Assembly (NCBI GenBank): GCA_946628865.1
Contig: CAMOXE010000092.1
Location: 1-9,988 of the forward strand
DNA: 9,988 nt
DNA from: an uncultured Clostridia bacterium
GTDB taxonomy: Bacteria > Bacillota > Clostridia > Christensenellales > Borkfalkiaceae
Direction of reading: 5' to 3'
Translations under genes and position numbers: made by a program
Part shown: positions 4,266 to 9,988 of the stretch, in pieces
How the letters are laid out: every line of letters begins with the position of its first letter
Numbering within the stretch: the stretch's first letter is position 1
The notes under the pieces: model-generated
Told to the model about the DNA's origin: nothing
What the model saw: only the letters and a program-made list of their open reading frames with translations
The model's database searches: none

Positions 4266-7205
4266 ATGAAAAAGGTGTTGTTAAAACGGTTTTTGAGTTT
4301 TTCACTTTTCGTTTTGTTTACCGTGTTGGGATTCGCGGGTTGCGGATTGCAAGAGGGAGAGCAGACGAAGAAGAGCGTTTTGCTTGACGAAACGGTAAAA
4401 GAACTGTTAGTCGGCGAGACGTTCACTCTTACGGCTACGACGGAACCTGCGGACTTAGAATTAACGTGGTCGTCGTCGAATGAAAGTGTTGCCACCGTTT
4501 CAAACGGAACCGTAACTGCGATTGCCGCCGGAACAGCGACTGTAACGGCGAAAAACGGAGACGCGCAAGCAACTTGTGCGATTACGGTCAAGGCGTTGGA
4601 AAGGAAGTATTCCGTAAAATTCGTCAACGGCGAAGATGAACTCAAAGTAGTTGAAGTGGAAGAAGGGGCGTTTGCCGTATATAACGGAATTATCCCTCAA
4701 AAAGCCGCAGACGAATCGACTTTCTACGAATTTGCCGGTTGGTCGGAAACCGAGGGCGGCGAAACGGTTGATCTTTCCGATATCGAGATAACCGCGAACA
4801 AGACTTTTTATGCCGTATTCAGCGAAAGAGCGTATGTAACTCTTGCCGCATACAACGGCGAAGAGTTGAGTGTTCTTCCCGCCGAGATGAAAGAATACTT
4901 GCAACTTACCGACGAAAGCGCGATAGCGGAGTATCTTTATAATTATGAAGAGAATTATCGTCGTGCTTTAAGCGCGGACGGCGTCGTGTTTAATTGGGAC
5001 GTTGTCGGAGACGAGGCCGTAACTTTCTATCTTTCCACCGACGTGGATTTTGAAGAAAATTTATTTGCGGAAAGCGTAAGCGGCGAAACGTTGAAGATTT
5101 ATAACCTCGTTCCGGGTACTTATTATTGGAAAGTCGTAACCGAAAGCGGCAGAACCGGCGGAACGGACTATTTCACTTTGACCGATTCCGTAAGGGCGAT
5201 AAATTGCGGAAATATCGCAAATATGCGCGATGAGGGCGGATACGTCGGAGAGTTCGGTACGGTAGCATACGGAAAGGTATATAGGTCTGCCGATATAGCG
5301 GACGCAAACGAGGCGGCGATAGCCGTTTTGGTAAATCAACTCGGAATCAAAACCGAAATAGATTTAAGAATAGACACTACGACGGTTTCGCCGGACGAAA
5401 GTATAAACAAAGTAGATTGCGGAATTTTGCAAAACGACTATATTTTCCCCGGTTTCAATTCGGCGAAAGGCTTCAAGCAGGCTTACGCTGACGCTTTAAA
5501 ACAAGCGTTTAAGTTATTTGCCGATGAAGCCAATTATCCGATAGTATTCCATTGTACTTCGGGCGCGGACAGAACGGGAACGTTTGCGTTCTTGCTCGGC
5601 GGCTTGCTCGGAGAGGATTATTCGGACCTTGTAAAAGATTTTGAACTTACTTCTTTCTATATGCACAGACGTTGGCGTTCGGCAATAAACGTAACCGAAA
5701 GCGGCTATGAATTTGACGAGAGCGGCGTCATGCAGGACGATTCCGGCAATTTGGTCGCATTCGATAAGATGTATAGGCATATGATGTCCGCATACGGCAA
5801 CGGCGACGGAAAACTTTCCTCGGCGGTAGAAAACTATTTGATTTCCGTAGTAGGACTTACCAAATACGAAATAGAAACCATTCGTTATATATTATTAGGT
5901 TCGGAGATAAAGCCCGACGCCGACCGTACTTATACGATAACGTGGAATATAGACGGAAAGGTCAAAGAGCAATCGTTTATTTACGGTTCAACGCCGATAT
6001 GGTACGGTAGCGCTCCCGTTAGAGAAGAAGCGGAGACTTGGTCGTACAAATTCAGCGGTTGGGCGTTAAGCGCCGATGGCGAAAAGATAGGCGCTTTACC
6101 CAAAGTAACCGAAAACGCAACGTACTATGCTATATTTGAAATAGACGAAATATTTGAGGCTCCGAAATTTAAGGGCGGCAACATCACATATTCGTCGTTA
6201 AGCGAAGAAATATTTATGCCGGACGGTCTGCTCGGCGAAGGTGTAACCCTATCTCAAATCAAACTTAAATCATTAGCGGACGCAATTTTGTTCGACGGGG
6301 AAAACTGGGAGTATTCCTTAATTGCCCTTACCGACAGTCAACTTATCGGAAGCGAAGTAGTTACCCATAAAACGGTGGTAGAACTTTCCGACGGAACTAA
6401 ATACAGGGTTGACTTAGTGGTTTACGCCGGCATTATAGACGAACTTTCCGACTTCGTGAAGTTCTTCGATAAAGCGCCCGAAACGAGTTACAGAAACGAA
6501 GATCACCCGGAGGGAATGCTTGCTGCTCAAAACTTCTACGGCTACTATATAATAACCTCGGATTTGGGCGACGGCACGGATGAACTCAGCTTTGATAATC
6601 AGACGACAGACACCGACTATATAAAACCTAACGGCTTCAACGGTGTTTTGGACGGTCGAGGGCATACTCTCAGGTTTAAACTTACAAAGGGCGGACTGCT
6701 CGGACTGATACTCGGCAACGCCGTTATAAAAAACACAGGATTTATATTTGAGGATTTAACTCCTACAAAATACGGTTTATTCGGATATATGGCGGTAGGC
6801 GCTCCGGAGATAAGGAACTGCTATATAGAGCAGGCGAACAACAACTACGGCGGAATAAACACCTACGGAATAATGGCTCAGCCTTTAGGCAGACTCGTTT
6901 TGCATAATACCGTAGTTTACGGATATAATTTCAGCAATCAAAAGGCAAATTATTGGGGTGAGGGCAAGACTCCGATTGCGGCAACTTCCACGAACGCATA
7001 CGTTATACACGCCAGGCCGGCTGCAAGCGGATACGTTATGTCTACCAACTTTACGAAAGTATTTAACGACGGAGTAGATGGTGCAAGAGAAGTATTGCTT
7101 TCCGAAATTGCGGACGCAAGCGGATTCAACAGTTATTGGAGCAGGGATAACAGCAGACTTTCCTGGAAAGGCGCTGAAACGACCGTTTCGTATAAAGTGA
7201 TTTAA
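4266..7205 (+). CDS. Surface lipoprotein with tyrosine/lipid-phosphatase-type domain
   Basis: This 979-aa multidomain lipoprotein begins with a basic, hydrophobic signal and lipobox FAGC (Cys26), so it is tethered to the outer face of the membrane. In order: a Big_2 Ig-like domain (about 35-110, SSSNESVATVSNGTVTAI), a Listeria-Bacteroides InlB-type repeat (113-188, FAGWSETEGG), and an Fn3-like segment (189-312). A phosphatase domain of the Y_phosphatase3 type (313-550) follows. It has NMRDEGGY at 319-326, YRSAD at 339-343, EIDLR at 364-368 and the P-loop HCTSGADRTG at 429-438, with nucleophile C430 and R436. A second InlB-type repeat (556-626) and a C-terminal repeat module (637-979) end the protein. 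The catalytic CX5R motif is intact, so it should remove phosphate from a protein tyrosine, phosphoinositide or inositol-phosphate-like substrate outside the cell. The start is fixed by AGGGAGG at 4254-4260, 5 nt upstream. The substrate is unknown. Confidence 0.9.
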   Translation: MKKVLLKRFLSFSLFVLFTVLGFAGCGLQEGEQTKKSVLLDETVKELLVGETFTLTATTEPADLELTWSSSNESVATVSNGTVTAIAAGTATVTAKNGDAQATCAITVKALERKYSVKFVNGEDELKVVEVEEGAFAVYNGIIPQKAADESTFYEFAGWSETEGGETVDLSDIEITANKTFYAVFSERAYVTLAAYNGEELSVLPAEMKEYLQLTDESAIAEYLYNYEENYRRALSADGVVFNWDVVGDEAVTFYLSTDVDFEENLFAESVSGETLKIYNLVPGTYYWKVVTESGRTGGTDYFTLTDSVRAINCGNIANMRDEGGYVGEFGTVAYGKVYRSADIADANEAAIAVLVNQLGIKTEIDLRIDTTTVSPDESINKVDCGILQNDYIFPGFNSAKGFKQAYADALKQAFKLFADEANYPIVFHCTSGADRTGTFAFLLGGLLGEDYSDLVKDFELTSFYMHRRWRSAINVTESGYEFDESGVMQDDSGNLVAFDKMYRHMMSAYGNGDGKLSSAVENYLISVVGLTKYEIETIRYILLGSEIKPDADRTYTITWNIDGKVKEQSFIYGSTPIWYGSAPVREEAETWSYKFSGWALSADGEKIGALPKVTENATYYAIFEIDEIFEAPKFKGGNITYSSLSEEIFMPDGLLGEGVTLSQIKLKSLADAILFDGENWEYSLIALTDSQLIGSEVVTHKTVVELSDGTKYRVDLVVYAGIIDELSDFVKFFDKAPETSYRNEDHPEGMLAAQNFYGYYIITSDLGDGTDELSFDNQTTDTDYIKPNGFNGVLDGRGHTLRFKLTKGGLLGLILGNAVIKNTGFIFEDLTPTKYGLFGYMAVGAPEIRNCYIEQANNNYGGINTYGIMAQPLGRLVLHNTVVYGYNFSNQKANYWGEGKTPIAATSTNAYVIHARPAASGYVMSTNFTKVFNDGVDGAREVLLSEIADASGFNSYWSRDNSRLSWKGAETTVSYKVI
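6174..7205 (+). repeat. Repeat module copy A (C-terminus of the phosphatase lipoprotein)
   Basis: This module runs from GGNITYSSLSEEIFMPDG, through YAGIIDELSDF, FNGVLDGRGHTL and KGGLLGLILGNAVIKN, to NSRLSWKG near the protein end. The same landmarks in the same order appear in copy B (8306-9289). At 6426-6872 it matches copy C at a constant offset of 3116 bases without gaps. It is probably a beta-helix surface module. Confidence 0.85.
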
Positions 7206-7247
7206 CTTTTAAAATATGTCAGAATTGACTAAAATATGAGGTGAAAA

Positions 7248-7388
7248 ATGAAGAAGAAATTTGATGATGTTAAATTGGAGATAATCCAATTAGATTTCAG
7301 GGATGACATTTTAACTGCGTCGGTAGAAGGTCATGAGTTGGATGGCGATAACCTTATCCCGATAGACGGAGATTCATTAGGATGGTGA
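7248..7388 (+). CDS. 46-aa acidic small protein, RiPP-precursor-like
   Basis: This is a very short gene with a GAGGTG site at 7238-7243, 4 nt before the ATG. The product starts with basic MKKKF, has an amphipathic middle (VKLEIIQLDFRDDILTAS), and ends in a Gly/Asp-rich tail, LDGDNLIPIDGDSLGW. There is no signal peptide, transmembrane segment or cysteine. The leader-like first half ending in an ILTAS element, followed by an acidic variable tail, resembles small proteins often found beside surface or secreted genes in Clostridia and Bacteroidetes, and loosely resembles RiPP precursors. No modifying enzyme or exporter is in the window. It overlaps or abuts the next gene (possible starts 7382 or 7394), so translational coupling is likely. 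The function is unknown; I am fairly sure it is a real gene from the ribosome site and its position. Confidence 0.75.
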   Translation: MKKKFDDVKLEIIQLDFRDDILTASVEGHELDGDNLIPIDGDSLGW

Positions 7389-7393
7389 CTAAC

Positions 7394-9988
7394 ATGAAAA
7401 AGATTAAAAGAATAAATTTAGGCATTTTATCCGCTGCATTATTACTTTTTCTTTCGTTGGCTATGGCGTTTGGCTTTGGCAAAGCGTTCGCCGCAGGCGT
7501 AAAGCCAACCGGAACTAAAGCGACAACGCTTACCGCACCCCTTGAAGATTCGGATTTAACGAGTTTTAGGGTTTACGGTTCTTCGATAAGGACGGCTGCG
7601 CCGGCAGGAATGAGATTTCTCGTCACTATAGACGGCACAGACTTAGCAAAAATCCCGAGCGACGCCGATTTCGGCTTGCTCATAATTCCCGCGAACATTT
7701 TAGGCGGAGAGACTTTGACGGTAGATACCGAAAAAGTTCTCAAAGCGAAAGCGGTAGTCGATTCCGACGCGGAAGAAATTCCCGACGGCGGAATGGGTTA
7801 TATGATGACTTTAGTCGGCGAAACGCTTGAAAAAGCGTTCCCGGAAGGCTTGTATAACAGAGTTTTAGCGACGAGAGCGTTCGTTAAATACACTTATGAA
7901 GATAACGGCGAAAAGGTTACCGCTTACGCATATTCGCAGGATACCTTATACCGTTCTATCGCATACGTCGCTTCCCGCGAATTGGCGGAAATGGAGAGAA
8001 GAGGCGAGGACGTTTCCGGTTCGACTTTCATGAACACGATAATATCGACTACGATGGGTAGCGCTTTGTTTACTCTTTCTTCTGCCGAAATAGAAGTAGG
8101 AGAAAGGGCTGTTGCCGTCGTACATAACGCAACGGACGGTTTAAATGCGTTTGACTATTATCTTAGTTCTTCCGATGAAAGCGTTGCGACGATTTCCGAC
8201 GGTAACGTAGTCGGCGTTTCGAGAGGAACGGCAACTATAACCGCGTCTATCGGAACTACCGAACTTTCGCTTGATATAACCGTAAACGGCCCCGAGGCGT
8301 TTACGGGCGGAAATATTTTGTATTCCACTTTATCAAAAGAGGTATTTATACCCGACGGACTTCTTGATTCGGATGGCGAAAAGATAATAAGCGCAGTCGG
8401 CGAATCGGATAAAGCCGATTATTTAGACGAAGGCACTTGGTCGGGTTTGGAACTTACCTCCGAAGAGATAAATTCCAACGCGACGAAAACTTCGAGAATA
8501 GTAGTTTCTACGTCCGACGGAGATTCTTACGTTGTAAATGCGATTTCCTACGCCGGCGTTATAGATGAACTTCGCGATTTTACTACGTTCTTTGACGTTG
8601 CTGATACTGCCGTCTACGGTCAGTACGTCGTTATAAACGATATAGGCAACGGCGAACTTACTAATTCCACTCAGACGCTAACGTTCTCGGCAGAAAACGG
8701 TTTTAACGGAGTGTTGGACGGTCAAGGGCATACGCTTAATTTTAAACTTATGAAAGGCGGTTTGCTCGGACTTATAATGGGTAATGCCACGGTTAAAAAT
8801 CTTGCAATTTACTTTGAAGATAACAGTTACGTTTCGATGGGTAATGGCGGATTTGGTATATTCGGATATGGTGCGCAAGGCAACGTATTAATTGATAACT
8901 GCTATATAGAGCGTACTAATAACGTCGGCATGAGGGGAACTTCATACGGAATAATGGCTTGCCCGTTTGGAAGAGTTACGCTTAAAAACACGCTCGTTTG
9001 CGGAAAGAATATGACACTTGACGATACTTGGTACGATGCGGCTAACGTTTGTATAAGTTCAAGTTCTACAAATGCTTATGTGGTGATTGCTCGTACGGAT
9101 AAGGGCGCGTCAAGTTGGAATATGTCAGCGAACTATACGGCATTATTTTCTGAGTGGGTCAACTACATTAATATTTCGGCGCTTAGCGAAGCCGCGGTAA
9201 ATAGTTTTAATGAGTATTGGAGCAGGGCGAACAGCAGACTTTCTTGGCAAGGCGCTACGAGTACAGCAAGTTATGATATTGAAAAAGCCGCTATAAGGAT
9301 GGATGATGAAATACTTTATTCTACGAACGACTCGCAGATTTTCTTACCTTCGTCTTTCGGTTTTGGTTTGGACGAAACGGTGGTAATTACCGCCGATGAC
9401 GGAAAAGTATATTATCAAGACGGTTATTTTTCGGACGACCTCGCTTTAACTACAGCGCAAATAAAAGCAAACGCCATAGCAACGTTTAAAGTAAGAGTAA
9501 TCAAAGATGACGTAACGTATATTACAACCGTTAAATCTTATGCAGGCGTTATAGACGAACTTTCCGACTTCGTGACGTTCTTTGACAAGGCACCCGAAAC
9601 GAGTTACAGAAACGAAGAGCACTCGGAGGGAATGCTTGCCGCTCAAAACGTTTACGGTTACTACGTAGTAATTGCAGATTTGGGCGACGGCACGGATGAG
9701 CTTAGCTTTGATAATCAGACGACAGACACCGACTATGTAAGACCTAACGGCTTCAGCGGAGTTTTGGACGGTCAAGGACATACTCTCAGGTTTAAACTTA
9801 CTAAGGGTGGACTGCTCGGATTGATACTCGGCAACGCCGTTATAAAAGACACAAGATTTATATTTGAAGATTTAACCACTACAAAATACGGTTTATTCGG
9901 ATATATGGCGGTAGGCGCTCCGGAGATAAGGAACTGCTATATAGAGCAGGCAAACAACAACTACGGCGGAATAAACACCTACGGAATA
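7394..9988 (+). CDS. Large secreted repeat-module protein (partial, runs off window)
   Basis: At least 865 residues are encoded with no stop before the right edge. Residues 1-33 are a Sec signal peptide with cleavage likely after AFA (31-33). Residues about 45-215 form a module I have seen as a recurrent, unnamed N-terminal part of clostridial surface proteins (GSSIRTAAPAGMRF, later YNRVLATRAFVKY and SQDTLYRSIAYVA). A Big_2 Ig-like domain follows at about 225-299 (SSSDESVATISDGNVVGV). A repeat module then spans 305-632, and a second copy starts at 633 and is cut by the window end. Each copy carries the GVLDGQGHTL motif common in right-handed beta-helix and GLUG-type proteins. No catalytic residues are evident, so adhesion or glycan binding is the most reasonable guess. 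I chose ATG 7394 because GGTGA lies 5 nt upstream and MKKIKR starts a clean signal peptide. ATG 7382, with GGAGA 9 nt upstream and a 7-nt overlap with the previous gene, is possible. Confidence 0.88.
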   Translation, partial: MKKIKRINLGILSAALLLFLSLAMAFGFGKAFAAGVKPTGTKATTLTAPLEDSDLTSFRVYGSSIRTAAPAGMRFLVTIDGTDLAKIPSDADFGLLIIPANILGGETLTVDTEKVLKAKAVVDSDAEEIPDGGMGYMMTLVGETLEKAFPEGLYNRVLATRAFVKYTYEDNGEKVTAYAYSQDTLYRSIAYVASRELAEMERRGEDVSGSTFMNTIISTTMGSALFTLSSAEIEVGERAVAVVHNATDGLNAFDYYLSSSDESVATISDGNVVGVSRGTATITASIGTTELSLDITVNGPEAFTGGNILYSTLSKEVFIPDGLLDSDGEKIISAVGESDKADYLDEGTWSGLELTSEEINSNATKTSRIVVSTSDGDSYVVNAISYAGVIDELRDFTTFFDVADTAVYGQYVVINDIGNGELTNSTQTLTFSAENGFNGVLDGQGHTLNFKLMKGGLLGLIMGNATVKNLAIYFEDNSYVSMGNGGFGIFGYGAQGNVLIDNCYIERTNNVGMRGTSYGIMACPFGRVTLKNTLVCGKNMTLDDTWYDAANVCISSSSTNAYVVIARTDKGASSWNMSANYTALFSEWVNYINISALSEAAVNSFNEYWSRANSRLSWQGATSTASYDIEKAAIRMDDEILYSTNDSQIFLPSSFGFGLDETVVITADDGKVYYQDGYFSDDLALTTAQIKANAIATFKVRVIKDDVTYITTVKSYAGVIDELSDFVTFFDKAPETSYRNEEHSEGMLAAQNVYGYYVVIADLGDGTDELSFDNQTTDTDYVRPNGFSGVLDGQGHTLRFKLTKGGLLGLILGNAVIKDTRFIFEDLTTTKYGLFGYMAVGAPEIRNCYIEQANNNYGGINTYGI
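8306..9289 (+). repeat. Repeat module copy B
   Basis: This is the same order of landmarks: GGNILYSTLSKEVFIPDG, YAGVIDELRDF, FNGVLDGQGHTL, KGGLLGLIMGNATVKN, NCYIE, YGIMA, and NSRLSWQGA at the end. It is clearly homologous to A and C but more divergent in DNA, so it is the older duplicate or has diversified. Confidence 0.85.
9290..9988 (+). repeat. Repeat module copy C (partial)
   Basis: It begins with DDEILYSTNDSQIFLPSSFG and then, from 9542, is about 92% identical in DNA to copy A (about 37 differences in 447 aligned bases by hand count, no gaps). The final 108 bases differ at one position only. It continues beyond the window. Confidence 0.85.

Noticed and set aside
7206..7247. Separate promoter before the 46-aa gene
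   Set aside because: A TTGACT is present, but no -10 box lies at a workable distance before the ribosome site, so co-transcription with the upstream gene is more likely.
8678..9781. Minus-strand open frames inside the large secreted protein gene
   Set aside because: They are mirror frames of the repeat modules. Similar antisense frames appear in each copy only because the sense DNA is duplicated.
1..9988. CRISPR array, integrase, transposase or complete phage module
   Set aside because: I looked for short direct repeats with regular spacers and for recombinase signatures and saw none in this window.

Overview
The window looks like a Bacillota (Clostridia-type) chromosome, most likely from an uncultured anaerobic gut or rumen lineage. 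This rests on the 23S-5S-tRNA-Asn arrangement, strong AGGAGG-type ribosome sites, frequent ATA isoleucine codons, T-tailed intrinsic terminators, and large surface proteins built from bacterial Ig-like (Big_2) and Listeria-Bacteroides (InlB-type) repeats. The lineage is inferred from style; no marker gene was placed.

Positions 1-530 hold the end of a ribosomal RNA operon: the 3' tail of 23S rRNA, a short spacer, 5S rRNA and a CCA-encoding tRNA-Asn(GTT). A strong bidirectional terminator follows, and its right arm runs on into an inverted, degraded copy of the tRNA 3' half. Positions 530-881 carry no convincing gene but many hairpins and a third T-arm-like motif.

Positions 882-1617 form a small AT-rich regulatory cassette. 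An XRE-family repressor is divergent from a 76-aa protein made of two near-identical halves. The space between them holds two GAGTT/AACTC operators, one of them inside a consensus promoter. Positions 1618-1963 are gene-less: a perfect 15-bp inverted repeat with a 30-nt spacer, several hairpins, and a bidirectional terminator closing the next gene.

From 1964 to the right edge there is one apparent locus. An AraC-family regulator (minus strand) is divergent from a plus-strand series: a Gfo/Idh/MocA-type oxidoreductase, a 979-aa surface lipoprotein containing a tyrosine/lipid-phosphatase-type domain, a 46-aa acidic small protein, and a large secreted repeat protein that runs off the window. No terminator is visible between the plus-strand genes, so they are probably co-transcribed. 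The lipoprotein and the last protein share a C-terminal module of about 340 residues, seen three times here and about 92% identical in DNA over one 447-bp stretch.

Working idea (inference): the AraC protein senses a small molecule and switches on an operon that removes phosphate from an extracellular phosphorylated sugar, polyol or cell-surface substrate and oxidises the imported product. The repeat-module proteins may provide binding or anchoring at the surface.
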